DNA of 64,000 nt, from assembly GCA_018242065.1 (NCBI GenBank), contig JAFECQ010000020.1, forward strand, positions 122,694 through 186,693, given 5' to 3'. The translations under genes were made by a program, and so were the position numbers. Under the pieces are notes generated by a model. That model was not told the origin of the DNA. It worked only from the letters and a program-made list of their open reading frames with translations, and made no database searches. Positions 53,509-62,074 of the stretch are shown one piece after another. Within the stretch, counting starts at the first letter, position 1. Each line of letters begins with the position of its first letter. The stretch comes from Pseudomonadota bacterium (GTDB taxonomy: Bacteria; Pseudomonadota; Alphaproteobacteria; UBA9655).

Positions 53509-54939
53509 ATGTCAAGAAATTTAACCCAACGTTTAAATACCCTGCGCCACCAAGCTGATTGGATTGGAGTGCGCGAAGTCAAAGAAACCATTAAATATTG
53601 CAAAGCACGCAATGGCAAGTTTGAACAAAATACCACAACTGTCGATCATGGTCTTATGGTTGAAGTCTTAGTCGATGGCCAATTCGCTTATTGTGGAACA
53701 GATAATTTAAGTGAACAAAGTCTACAAGAAGCATGTGACAAAGCTGTACACTTAGCAAAATGCATGAGTTCTTGGGGTATATACCCCTATACAAGTAACC
53801 ATCGACCGAAAGCTATCGGACAATATTATTCATCTACAAAAACCCCCTTCGAAAACGTCAATGGGGGCGATATCATCCGCATTCTAGTCGATGCGACAGA
53901 AAAAATGAAAGTATCCGATAAAATCGTTAATTGTATGGCTCACGCCATATTAGTTGAGCAAGATATAATGCTCGTCAGCAGTGCGGGTTCGAATATTCAA
54001 CAGCAGATCAGATCTGTCGCCTCTCAGCTTATGGCAACCGCTCAAGATGGGACAGAAATACAAACACGAAGCACAGGTATACCTTCGCAGCAAGGTGGGT
54101 TAGAACTTTTAGAGAAGATGCCACTCATACAAGAAGCGGAGAGAATCGGTCGTGAAGCTTTAGAGTTACTTAACGCTGAGCCGTGTCCATCAGGATCCTT
54201 TGATCTTGTTTTGGCACCAGATCAACTCTATCTTCAAGTACATGAATCCATTGGTCATCCTTTAGAACTTGATCGTATTTTAGGAGATGAGCGGAATTAT
54301 GCCGGATGGAGTTTTGTTCAACTCTCCGATTTTGGCCATTTGCAATACGGATCACCCCTCCTCAACGTTACTTTTGACCCAACTGTTCTTGGGGAATATG
54401 CCTCTTATGCCTTTGATGATACGGGGCTTGCAGCGACACGTCAGTACCTTATTAAAGAAGGTAAGCTCTTGCGAGGGCTGGGTGGTATAGACAGTCAAGA
54501 GCGCGCCGGCGTTCCAGGGGTAGCTTCAACACGCGCCAGTTCTTGGAACAGACCACCTATTGACCGTATGGCAAACGTTAACCTTGAGCCTGGAGAAACA
54601 TCTTTCAATGATATGATAGCCAACGTTGAGCGTGGGGTCTATATGATGACAAATTCATCGTGGTCAATTGACGATTACCGCCGCAAATTCCAGTTTGGGT
54701 GTGAATACGCCAAACTTATCGAAGATGGAAAGTTAACAAAAACGCTTAGGAACCCAAATTATCGAGGAACAACTTCTACTTTTTGGAAAAATTTAAAAAA
54801 AGTAGGAGATATATCTACTTTTGAAATTTTAGGTTCTCCTTATTGCGGTAAAGGCGAGCCAAATCAAGCGATTCGTGTCGGGCATGCTGTCCCGACCTGT
54901 TTATTTGAGAATATTGATGTGTTTGGAGGAAGTTCATGA
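53509..54939 (+). CDS. TldD-like metalloprotease subunit
   Basis: The ATG at 53509 follows GGAG by 7 bases; an upstream ATG at 53497 adds four residues and lacks a site. The 476-residue protein belongs to the TldD/PmbA family. The zinc HExxxH motif is HESIGH at residues 245-250, followed by PLELDRILGDERN. Conserved nearby features are SAGSNIQQQIRS, SFDLVLAPDQLYLQVHE and DDTGLAATRQYLI. TldD/PmbA heterodimers cut small unfolded peptides and mature peptide antibiotics such as microcins and related modified peptides. It overlaps the partner gene by 4 bases. The wording around HESIGH differs from classical TldD (HEAVGHGLE), so this is a divergent branch. Confidence 0.85.
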   Translation: MSRNLTQRLNTLRHQADWIGVREVKETIKYCKARNGKFEQNTTTVDHGLMVEVLVDGQFAYCGTDNLSEQSLQEACDKAVHLAKCMSSWGIYPYTSNHRPKAIGQYYSSTKTPFENVNGGDIIRILVDATEKMKVSDKIVNCMAHAILVEQDIMLVSSAGSNIQQQIRSVASQLMATAQDGTEIQTRSTGIPSQQGGLELLEKMPLIQEAERIGREALELLNAEPCPSGSFDLVLAPDQLYLQVHESIGHPLELDRILGDERNYAGWSFVQLSDFGHLQYGSPLLNVTFDPTVLGEYASYAFDDTGLAATRQYLIKEGKLLRGLGGIDSQERAGVPGVASTRASSWNRPPIDRMANVNLEPGETSFNDMIANVERGVYMMTNSSWSIDDYRRKFQFGCEYAKLIEDGKLTKTLRNPNYRGTTSTFWKNLKKVGDISTFEILGSPYCGKGEPNQAIRVGHAVPTCLFENIDVFGGSS

Positions 54940-56282
54940 AGAACGATAAGAAACAAAAGCAAAAACAAGAGTTGAAAGCTTTAAGCGAAGCGCTCTTTCA
55001 AGGGCTCACATCAGATGAGCACATGACATTGTCCTATGCTGGAGAGTCCTCTTTATTCCTTCGTGTAAATCAAGCTAAAGTAAAGCAAGTTTCTGACGTG
55101 AGTCAAAACTACTTAACAATGGGTTTCATCTCAGGTCATCGTCGCACGGAAAATACTTTTTCTATTTCCGGAGATTTAAAAGAAGACTTAAGTCGTTCTC
55201 TTGGCATTTTAAAGCACTGTCGTAAAGAATGTGAAAACTTACCCGAAGATCCTTACTTGGTATTTCCTGAATCAGGTGAAAGCAGCGAAGAAGATTATAA
55301 TGGACATCTTCCTGACAGAGCAAAATTGGCCGATATCCTCCTCAATCCCGCACACTCCGTTGATCTCACTGGTTTATATGCTTCAGGTACTATTATACGC
55401 TCAACCATGAATTCAAAAGGTCAATTCCATTGGTTTTCAACCGAGAATTTTTATTTTGATTATTCACTTTATACTCCTTCACAAAAAGCTATCAAAGCAA
55501 TCTATGCTGGAAGCAATTGGCAAGACTCTTTATATGTATCTTCTTTTCAACAGGCGAAACATCAACTCTCTCTTCTTGAAACAACGCCATGTAAGCTTAC
55601 TCCTGGAAAGTACAGAGTCTACTTTGCACCGGCAGCTATGGCAGAATTTGTAAAAATACTTTCCTGGTCGGGTATTAGCGGCAGCGCTCTTATGCAGGGA
55701 AATTCTTCACTTAAAAGACTTTATGATGATACGGCTTCTTTATCTTCTCTCTTTTCTCTCGAAGAAGATTTTTCTCAAGGATTACTTCCCAGATTTAATG
55801 AATTTGGAGATGTATCTCCTTTAGCTATTCCTCTTATTGAGAAAGGAAAATTAATCTCTCCTTTAATTAGTAAGCGAACCGCACAAGAGTATAAGCTCAA
55901 GTCAAATGAAGCCTCTATGTCAGAAGGACTTCGATCTCCAAAAGTCAACCCTGGTACATTAAAGGAAGACGCAATTCTTCAAAGAATCGGCACGGGGCTT
56001 TATATCTCAAATCTCCATTACCTCAATTGGAGCGACCTTCAACATGGCCGTATTACTGGAATGACGAGATACGGGTGCTTTTGGGTCGAAAACGGAAAAA
56101 TCATTAGCCCCATCGAAGACATGAGATTTGATGAAACGCTCTATCATTTTTGGGGAGAAGGTCTTGAAGAACTCGGAGAGCGTAATGAGCTTATTCCAGA
56201 CATTTCATCTTATGGAGAACGAAGTTTGGGGGGTGTCTCTACACCTGGGATGCTCGTCAATGATTTTGCATTTACGCTTTAG
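54936..56282 (+). CDS. PmbA-like subunit, partner of the TldD-like protein
   Basis: The 448-residue protein is the second half of a TldD/PmbA pair, without an HExxxH motif, as expected for the non-catalytic partner. It has LFLRVNQAKVKQVSDVSQNY at the N-terminal pmbA-like region, LTPGKYRVYFAPAAMAEFVKIL, LYISNLHYLNWSDLQHGRITGM near the C-terminus, and the closing DMRFDETLYHFWGEGLEELG. The two proteins would form a dimeric barrel with the active site at the interface. The coupled ATGA overlap supports 1:1 production. Substrates cannot be inferred, and no peptide-precursor gene is adjacent. Confidence 0.83.
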   Translation: MKNDKKQKQKQELKALSEALFQGLTSDEHMTLSYAGESSLFLRVNQAKVKQVSDVSQNYLTMGFISGHRRTENTFSISGDLKEDLSRSLGILKHCRKECENLPEDPYLVFPESGESSEEDYNGHLPDRAKLADILLNPAHSVDLTGLYASGTIIRSTMNSKGQFHWFSTENFYFDYSLYTPSQKAIKAIYAGSNWQDSLYVSSFQQAKHQLSLLETTPCKLTPGKYRVYFAPAAMAEFVKILSWSGISGSALMQGNSSLKRLYDDTASLSSLFSLEEDFSQGLLPRFNEFGDVSPLAIPLIEKGKLISPLISKRTAQEYKLKSNEASMSEGLRSPKVNPGTLKEDAILQRIGTGLYISNLHYLNWSDLQHGRITGMTRYGCFWVENGKIISPIEDMRFDETLYHFWGEGLEELGERNELIPDISSYGERSLGGVSTPGMLVNDFAFTL

Positions 56283-57508
56283 ATTTTATCCGAATTTGTC
56301 GTAAGTATACTCACATCAAAACCTGAAGCTTTTAAGTTTTCAATGATAAGATGAATGTGATCTATCCCTCGAGTTTCGACCATAATATCAAGCTCAGCCA
56401 TTCGGATTGGAATTTCATAAATAAGTCTTTCGTGTTTAACTTCAACGATATTACCTTGATGTTTGGCAATAATCCCTGAGATCTGCTCTAAGACACCCGG
56501 AACATCTGTGATCTTAATGCGCAATAAGTTAAGACGCCCTTCATGAATCTGACCACGAAGCATAATTGCAGAGACGATTCGCGCATCAATATTCCCACCA
56601 CTTACAACAATCCCTACTTTTTTCCCTTTGAAAAGAGAGGGAGAATTTAAAAGCGCCGAAAGACCTGCAGCTCCAGCACCTTCAACAATTATATTTTGCT
56701 TACAAGCAAATAAATGGACAGCATGTTCTATTTCTTCTTCTGTAACAACAATGATACCGTCTAAGAAATCCTTGAGAATTGCTCTTGTAAGATTACCTGG
56801 TGTTTTAACAGCAATCCCATCAGCTAGGGTTGCATTACCAGAGCTTCTCTCGCTTGTTCCATAAAGAATATGAGACATGGAAGCATATCCATCAACCTGA
56901 ACTCCATAAACTTTAAGACTTGGTTTGATGGACTTTGCAGCAATAACGAGTCCTGCACAAAGGCCACCACCCCCAATAGCAACGACAATAATATCCAGCT
57001 CTGGACATGCTTCAAGCATCTCAATACCAACGGTCCCTTGGCCTGCAATTACATATGGATCATCATAGGGATGAATAAAGGTAAGATGATCTTTAAGCGC
57101 GATCTCTTGTGCTATTTTATAAGCTTCATCGAGATTTCGCCCGGCTAGAACAATACGAGCTCCCCATCTTTCCGTATTTCCAACTTTCGTAGGAGGGGTA
57201 AAAAGTGGCATAACAATTGTCGTTGGGATATGTAATTTTTGGGCATGGAAAGCCACAGCTTGAGCATGATTCCCTGCAGATAGAGCAATTATCCCACGCT
57301 TGAGAACTTCCGAGGAAAGGCTTTTAAGCTTAGTATAAGCCCCTCGCTCTTTAAAAGACCCTGTTTCCTGGAAGGTTTCCAACTTTAAAAAAATTTGTGC
57401 CTCAAAGATTCTTGAAAGGGAAGGAGAGTAGATCATTGGTGTTTCAATCACAATGCCTTTGAGCTGTGTCTGTGCTTCTTGTATTTCTGTAAGAGTTAGA
57501 GAGGCCAC
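56279..57508 (-). CDS. Threonine ammonia-lyase with ACT domain
   Basis: A 409-residue PLP enzyme that converts threonine to 2-oxobutyrate and ammonia. The Schiff-base lysine is in TGSFKERGAY; the phosphate loop and its partner are in LSAGNHAQAVAFHA and VVAIGGGGLCAGL. The last 80 residues form an ACT domain (LLRIKITDVPGVLEQISGII), the form seen in catabolic-type or biosynthetic-type single-ACT enzymes. It starts 12 bases after the PAAR-like gene, so it is probably read on from the VgrG module, and overlaps the pmbA-like stop by 4 bases. Confidence 0.9.
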   Translation of the reverse strand: MASLTLTEIQEAQTQLKGIVIETPMIYSPSLSRIFEAQIFLKLETFQETGSFKERGAYTKLKSLSSEVLKRGIIALSAGNHAQAVAFHAQKLHIPTTIVMPLFTPPTKVGNTERWGARIVLAGRNLDEAYKIAQEIALKDHLTFIHPYDDPYVIAGQGTVGIEMLEACPELDIIVVAIGGGGLCAGLVIAAKSIKPSLKVYGVQVDGYASMSHILYGTSERSSGNATLADGIAVKTPGNLTRAILKDFLDGIIVVTEEEIEHAVHLFACKQNIIVEGAGAAGLSALLNSPSLFKGKKVGIVVSGGNIDARIVSAIMLRGQIHEGRLNLLRIKITDVPGVLEQISGIIAKHQGNIVEVKHERLIYEIPIRMAELDIMVETRGIDHIHLIIENLKASGFDVSILTTNSDKI

Positions 57509-57520
57509 AGCATAGCCTCC

Positions 57521-57913
57521 TTAAGATACCGTTAAGACAATATTCCCTGGCTCATCTACATGGATGAGGCCAGCCCATATGCACATCAGAGTGGACATCT
57601 GATCTAAAACAGGCGCCCCGTTGACTTCAGCACCCAATGCTTCAGAAATCCAAGGGTCAGGCGTTATAGGAACGCAAGGCATGGGCGTCAAAACGCCGCC
57701 TGCTGCGGCTGTTGCAATGAGAACTTCAGGGTTTGCAAGAGAAGTGCATTCTCCAAAAGGCTCAATATTAAGGAATGGAATACAATCTGTAATGTTTCCT
57801 ACCAAAGATCCATTAACTGAAACCGTTCGATCGGGCAAAACTATTAAAGGTGTAGGTACAAGACCAAAAAGGCATTGAAGCATAGACGTCATTCCAACAA
57901 CTGCAAGTGCCAT
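57521..57913 (-). CDS. PAAR-like protein (DUF4280)
   Basis: A 130-residue protein of the DUF4280 type, a PAAR-like tip family. It opens with AVVGMTSMLQCLFGLVPTPL, contains the glycine-rich GSLVGNITDCIPFLNIEPFG and a central CTSLANPEVLIATAAAGG, and ends with a beta-rich GLIHVDEPGNIVLTV. In type VI and related contractile systems a PAAR protein caps the VgrG spike and often carries or recruits an effector. No toxic domain is fused. The gene shares one base with the MORN gene stop and completes a three-gene cassette with vgrG. Confidence 0.75.
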   Translation of the reverse strand: MALAVVGMTSMLQCLFGLVPTPLIVLPDRTVSVNGSLVGNITDCIPFLNIEPFGECTSLANPEVLIATAAAGGVLTPMPCVPITPDPWISEALGAEVNGAPVLDQMSTLMCIWAGLIHVDEPGNIVLTVS

Positions 57914-58599
57914 TAGTAGATCCCTGTCGACGTTAAATTTCCTTGAGTATCATAAATTTCGGGTTTCCGAATGAGACGTCCTCTATCAAAAACAAGTCTA
58001 CGATGCACCGCACCGTTCTCATAATAAGAACGGAATTCACCCTCTTTCAATCCATCGATATAATTTCCAGATTCAAGAATCGCTCCACTCGGGTAATAAT
58101 CTATGGAAGGTCCTTGTAATACGCCGTTCTGATAATGAAGGATTCTTTTCACATGCCCAAGAGAATCATAGGAAATTGCCGCGCCATTCTTCTGTCCATC
58201 CCTATATTGAATACGTGCGCGAATGGTTCCTCCCTCGTTATAAAAGATAGTCTCCCCATGCAACTTCCCCTGAACGTAGGTCGTATGCATGCGTGTCCGA
58301 CCATTTTTATAAAACTCAGCTAAGCCATGAGGTATTCCATTTTGATACCGCATGGTTTCCTTTAGCTGTTGAGAAGAATCATATCGACGTGTTTCGCCAT
58401 GAAGTTGTCCTGCTTCAAAAGGCAAATGAGCAACAAGATTTTTATCCTCATCGTAATGCTCCATAATACCATGGAGCTTTCCTTCAATTTTTTGACCAAA
58501 AAAACGTTTGTTCCCTGAAAATGCCGCTTCTTTTTCTTCGAGAAGCTCCTCGTGAGTTCCTTCGGCCTCTATAATATCTTTTTCCGTATCGTCATCCAT
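57913..58599 (-). CDS. MORN-repeat (YwqK-like) protein in the VgrG cassette
   Basis: A 228-residue protein made of about eight repeats of 20-24 residues of the MORN_2 type: YDEDKNLVAHLPFEAGQLHG, YQNGIPHGLAEFYKNGR, YVQGKLHGETIFYNEGG, YRDGQKNGAAISYDSLG, and NYIDGLKEGEFRSYYENG are representative. There is no signal peptide, and the N-terminus is acidic. Similar YwqK proteins are annotated as antitoxins next to polymorphic toxins, and MORN repeats also bind lipids. Here it could be an adaptor/chaperone or an immunity protein between VgrG and PAAR; both are inference. It follows vgrG by 2 bases. Confidence 0.75.
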   Translation of the reverse strand: MDDDTEKDIIEAEGTHEELLEEKEAAFSGNKRFFGQKIEGKLHGIMEHYDEDKNLVAHLPFEAGQLHGETRRYDSSQQLKETMRYQNGIPHGLAEFYKNGRTRMHTTYVQGKLHGETIFYNEGGTIRARIQYRDGQKNGAAISYDSLGHVKRILHYQNGVLQGPSIDYYPSGAILESGNYIDGLKEGEFRSYYENGAVHRRLVFDRGRLIRKPEIYDTQGNLTSTGIY

Positions 58600-58601
58600 T
58601 A

Positions 58602-60680
58602 TTATATTCCATCTAATAAAATTATCCCACCCGTTATCTCAACTGTTGCTCCCGTAATCGCAGTCGTTGCACCCCCTGTTACGGTCACTGCTCCTGCCGC
58701 TTGGGCAGAGATATCACCTACGGTTGATAAGGTCATCGCTCCTGCTGCTTGGGCTGAGACATCCCCAGCAGCTGTTAATGTCATCGCACCAAGTGCTTGT
58801 GCCGAAATATCAGAACTCGCTGTTAATGTCATCATTCCTCCAGCTTGAGCTGAAACATCTCCCCCGGCCGAAAGAGAAATCGCCCCACTTGCATTCACAT
58901 CAAAATTACCCGAACATAAAAATGAAACATTTCCTTGTACTTTATAAGTTACATTCCCACTACTACACGTTACTGTAATGCTTCCTTGTTGGAGTTCGAT
59001 CGTGTAATCTCCTTGAACAATTGTTAAAGACTTATTTCCGTTATTTAATGTTAAACTATCATTACTTTGCGTATTATCGCGCTCTTCACCTTCTTCAGAT
59101 TGCGCTTCAAGTTTAATTGTGCGATTGCCACCTACAATCGTTATATCTTGATTATTCTGAACATCAATTTTGAAGTCCTTTTGAGCATGGATATAAATCT
59201 CTTCAGAATTCTTCTTATCTTCGAAGCGGAATTCGTTAAAACCCGGTGTCTCACCCTCTTCACTCTTACTAGTACGACTTTTAATGGTTGATTTTGTAGG
59301 TTCATCCGGTAAATAGGGTGGTTTGTTCTCGCCATTATAGACAGATCCTATGACCAAAGGTTTGTCTGGATCTCCATCTATAAATGATACAACGACTTCT
59401 TGCCCAATTCGTGGCGTAAATAAAGTACCCCATTTCTGCCCAGACCATAAGGTTGCAACTCTAATCCAACATGAAGTTGTGTCATCTTCTTTCTCAGAAG
59501 GGTCCCAATGAAACTTAACTTTAATACGGCCATATTCCTCCGTAAAAATTTCTTCTCCCTCTTTACCGGTTACTTTTGCGGTCTGGGTTCCAAAAATATG
59601 AGGCTTAGGGGTTTTTTGAGCAGGTTTAAAAGGTGTTGTTGCAGAGAAAGCCTGATAGCTATTTTTATAAATAGGCCCTTCCTCTCCCTCGATAATTCGT
59701 GCTTCATGAATAACTTCATAAAGTACATAAGATATGTTTGCATCTGAGCGAGGATGGTTTTCTAATGTAAATTTATACCCTGCCAAAAAGAAAGGAACCA
59801 GAGAAACGCCCCCCACCATTTTTTGGGGTGCTTCTTCTGATTGTAGCTTAATTTTGACAAGTTGATCGCCACGACTCTGTTCATCATAAATTTCGTCATA
59901 AGTTGTAATCTCTCCTCCCCCCGCATCGTCCGTCCCGGTAGCAAGAGCCTTCAATTTAGTCTGAGGTGTCAGATAGTTATAACTTTTTAACGTATTACTA
60001 TGAGGCACAGTACGCTGTTTGATAAAGCACGAGCTTACTGTCATCATAAATGGTTCATGCGGCCCCACATCATGAAAGCTGGCAGAGGAAGCATTAGGGC
60101 AAACTGGATTTCCTTCCGGAGAATCTGCTAACACAAGGGTATGGCTCCCATTGTCTTGCTGAAAGAAGTAAAAAATTCCTTCCTCTTCCATCAACCGTGA
60201 AATGAAGTTAAAGTCTGTTTCATTATACTGAACACAAAACTCGCGTTGTTGACTCCCTGCTGTTGTAACTTGATTGGAAATAGTGATTTGGTTATCACTC
60301 AAAATAGATGTGATAATGTCTAAAGCCGACTGATTCTGAAAGATACGACATTGACCGGAGAAAGTTAAAAGCCATAATTTTGGATAAAGGGTTGCTCTAT
60401 AAACGCTCCACATATCTAAAGGCTTAAATGGAGTTCCATCTTGTTCAAATCTACCAATAATTCCATTATATGTTCTTACAAGAGACCCCACAGTTATGGA
60501 TACGGTAGCTGACTGTCCCATAAGGCTATCGAACGAAATATCTCGATCTTGAGCAGTCATAATCAAATTATATTCAAAAAGATCTGAAAGCCGCTCTACC
60601 CCATAAAAATCATTGAGTGTAAAAGAGGTTCCTCCGGAAGTCGCAACACTTAAAAAAATTTTAGCTCCTCCGTTTGCCAT
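58602..60680 (-). CDS. vgrG: Type VI secretion spike protein VgrG (Rhs/VgrG core)
   Basis: The 692-residue protein contains the gp27-like region (about residues 1-350: LFEYNLIMTAQDRDISFDSL, LMGQSATVSITVG, QYNETDFNFISRLMEEEGIF). The gp5-like OB fold follows (EEYGRIKVKFHWDPS, SCWIRVATLWSGQKWGTLF, PRIGQEVVVSFIDGDPD-KPLV), then a DUF2345 region and a beta-helical tail. The tail, residues 607-670, is four nearly identical 16-residue repeats of the type GDVSAQAAGAMTLTAA, ending in GGIILLDGI. VgrG forms the trimeric needle of a contractile injection machine. It heads a transcript with the MORN and PAAR-like genes, and no other sheath or baseplate gene is in the window. Confidence 0.93.
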   Translation of the reverse strand: MANGGAKIFLSVATSGGTSFTLNDFYGVERLSDLFEYNLIMTAQDRDISFDSLMGQSATVSITVGSLVRTYNGIIGRFEQDGTPFKPLDMWSVYRATLYPKLWLLTFSGQCRIFQNQSALDIITSILSDNQITISNQVTTAGSQQREFCVQYNETDFNFISRLMEEEGIFYFFQQDNGSHTLVLADSPEGNPVCPNASSASFHDVGPHEPFMMTVSSCFIKQRTVPHSNTLKSYNYLTPQTKLKALATGTDDAGGGEITTYDEIYDEQSRGDQLVKIKLQSEEAPQKMVGGVSLVPFFLAGYKFTLENHPRSDANISYVLYEVIHEARIIEGEEGPIYKNSYQAFSATTPFKPAQKTPKPHIFGTQTAKVTGKEGEEIFTEEYGRIKVKFHWDPSEKEDDTTSCWIRVATLWSGQKWGTLFTPRIGQEVVVSFIDGDPDKPLVIGSVYNGENKPPYLPDEPTKSTIKSRTSKSEEGETPGFNEFRFEDKKNSEEIYIHAQKDFKIDVQNNQDITIVGGNRTIKLEAQSEEGEERDNTQSNDSLTLNNGNKSLTIVQGDYTIELQQGSITVTCSSGNVTYKVQGNVSFLCSGNFDVNASGAISLSAGGDVSAQAGGMMTLTASSDISAQALGAMTLTAAGDVSAQAAGAMTLSTVGDISAQAAGAVTVTGGATTAITGATVEITGGIILLDGI
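58671..58862 (-). repeat. Four tandem 48-bp repeats in the VgrG needle tail
   Basis: These bases encode residues 607-670 of VgrG as four in-frame units of 16 residues (consensus GDxSAQAxGAMTLTxx). Each unit would add one turn to the triple-stranded beta-helix, so the copy number sets needle length. The DNA copies are similar enough to recombine. Confidence 0.8.
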
Positions 60681-60736
60681 CCCACTCCTCTTTTATTTTA
60701 TTTTTGTTTTCTTCATTTTAAAGAGAGCAAATTTAT

Positions 60737-60806
60737 GACTACTCTTAAGGCTTACTCTAAATTCACACCCAGTGTGGTGCAAGAGGTTAATTCATTAAGA
60801 GTAGTC
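60737..60806. repeat. Inverted repeat between vgrG and the substrate-binding protein gene
   Basis: GACTACTCTTAA (60737-60748) and TTAAGAGTAGTC (60795-60806) are perfect 12-bp inverted copies, 46 bases apart. They enclose a smaller hairpin CACAC-CCA-GTGTG (60764-60776). The structure lies in the gap between the leftward substrate-binding gene and vgrG. It has no T-run on either side, so it may be a regulator binding site, a recombination site or a degenerate element rather than a terminator. Confidence 0.5.
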
Positions 60807-60835
60807 TCATTTAATTTGATCGAGGAATTCTTGGC

Positions 60836-61747
60836 TTACATCGTCTCCACATATTCTTCTGTCTTCTCTGGAAATTCAACAGAAGGCAATGACTTCTCTG
60901 GATTTTTTAAAATTGTATCCACCAGATGTGCAGTTTGGCGTCCCAAATCAAATTGATTAGGCCCTAAAGCGGCGAAGGCTCCCTGATCCATCATATCAAC
61001 ATCACTGACAAAAGCTGGGATTTTACAATCTTTTGCAGCTTTCACAACACTCTTGAAGGCCGCAAGGGCTGTGTTGTCATTATTAACAAAAACGGCATCT
61101 ACTTTGCCACAAAGACTTTGACTCGCTGAAAGCACATCGCTCGTTTTTGTAGCCGCGCTGAAAACCAACTGCAAACCATACTCTTTTGCAGCTTTCTCCA
61201 TCATTGCATTAAGAGCAATTGAATTTGGCTCTCCAGGATCATAAACGATTCCAAGGCGTTTTAAACTCGGGAGACATTTTTTAAAAAACTTGAATTGCGG
61301 CTCTGGCGCAACAAAGTTTGAAATGCCGGTAACGTGTCCAGTTGGTGCTTTTAGATTTGTCACAAGTTTTGCGGCTAGTGGATCGGTAACGGAACTAAAG
61401 ACCACAGGGATTTTTGATTCTTTTGTTGCCGTCATAGCTGCTTGAGCTGCTTTCGTGCCAATCGCCACAATAAGATCCGAATCATGTGAAAATTTCTGCG
61501 CGATTTGCGCTGCTAAGGTGGCATTTCCCTGCGCTGATTGATAATCAAGTATCAGGTTTTCACCCTCCTTATACCCTAATTTGTGGAGCTCATTGATAAA
61601 CCCCTCTCGGGTTGCATTTAAAGCAGGGTGTTCAATATTTTGAAGGATTGAAATTTTCGTGGGAGTACTTTGGGTGGCAGTCGCCGAAATTAAAAAAATA
61701 CAAAAAGAAAGTTTAAGAATTTGAATCAGGTTTTTAAGTAAATACAT
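60836..61747 (-). CDS. ABC transporter substrate-binding protein, TrpX-like (PF04392)
   Basis: The 303-residue precursor has a signal peptide ending near TATQSTPTK. The periplasmic binding fold of the TrpX/PF04392 family follows: ISILQNIEHPALNATREGFI, NLILDYQSAQGNATLAAQIA, IVAIGTKAAQAAMTATK and VFSSVTDPLAAKLV, then VDAVFVNNDNTAL. Such proteins bind tryptophan, tyrosine or other aromatic solutes and normally sit before trpY/trpZ permease and ATPase genes. Those are absent here, so the protein either uses components encoded elsewhere or is an orphan. GAGGAC precedes the ATG. Confidence 0.88.
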   Translation of the reverse strand: MYLLKNLIQILKLSFCIFLISATATQSTPTKISILQNIEHPALNATREGFINELHKLGYKEGENLILDYQSAQGNATLAAQIAQKFSHDSDLIVAIGTKAAQAAMTATKESKIPVVFSSVTDPLAAKLVTNLKAPTGHVTGISNFVAPEPQFKFFKKCLPSLKRLGIVYDPGEPNSIALNAMMEKAAKEYGLQLVFSAATKTSDVLSASQSLCGKVDAVFVNNDNTALAAFKSVVKAAKDCKIPAFVSDVDMMDQGAFAALGPNQFDLGRQTAHLVDTILKNPEKSLPSVEFPEKTEEYVETM

Positions 61748-62074
61748 TTTAGTGTCCTCATTTTATTACGTTTAATAAATATAAATTTTTGAAAATTCTC
61801 ATGATGATAATGGTGTCGATGCATAGCTTTTCTCCACGGTTAAGATTAATGGACTTTATATTAAAGGTTTTCTCAGTATACAAACTTTGATGGAAAAGAA
61901 AACCTATGATTTTCCGCTTTTTTGAGATTGAACAAACCGGAAAACAAATTTGAAAATAACTTTTTTCCTATATAATTTAATTAGTTATCATGTTTTGCTT
62001 GTAAAACATGTCCTCTATCATTTAGATGGAGTCTCATTTATGTAAAGTATCATTTTTTCGTTTGGAGTTAATGA
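61748..62074. other. Intergenic region with divergent promoters and inverted repeats
   Basis: This 327-base stretch has no convincing gene; the longest frame from 61801 lacks a ribosome binding site. It holds a perfect 7-bp inverted repeat (TTTTCCG at 61910-61916, CGGAAAA at 61938-61944), a TATAAT box at 61971-61976 with TTTGAA 16 bases upstream, and an 8-bp hairpin CATGTTTT-GCTTGT-AAAACATG at 61989-62010. The promoter points to the MFS gene, and the two palindromes flank it on either side, consistent with regulation. Leftward signals for the substrate-binding gene lie near 61750-61800. Confidence 0.45.

Noticed and set aside
58552..58978. Rightward Ala/Pro-rich frames over the VgrG tail
   Set aside because: They are shadows created by the 48-bp repeats on the opposite strand.
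60735..60956. A rightward 73-residue gene over the inverted repeat and the end of the substrate-binding gene
   Set aside because: Half of it is antisense to a well-supported gene and the rest is palindrome; there is no ribosome binding site or known family.
61801..61890. A 29-codon frame in the gap before the MFS gene
   Set aside because: No ribosome binding site, no recognisable feature, and it lies within a promoter region.
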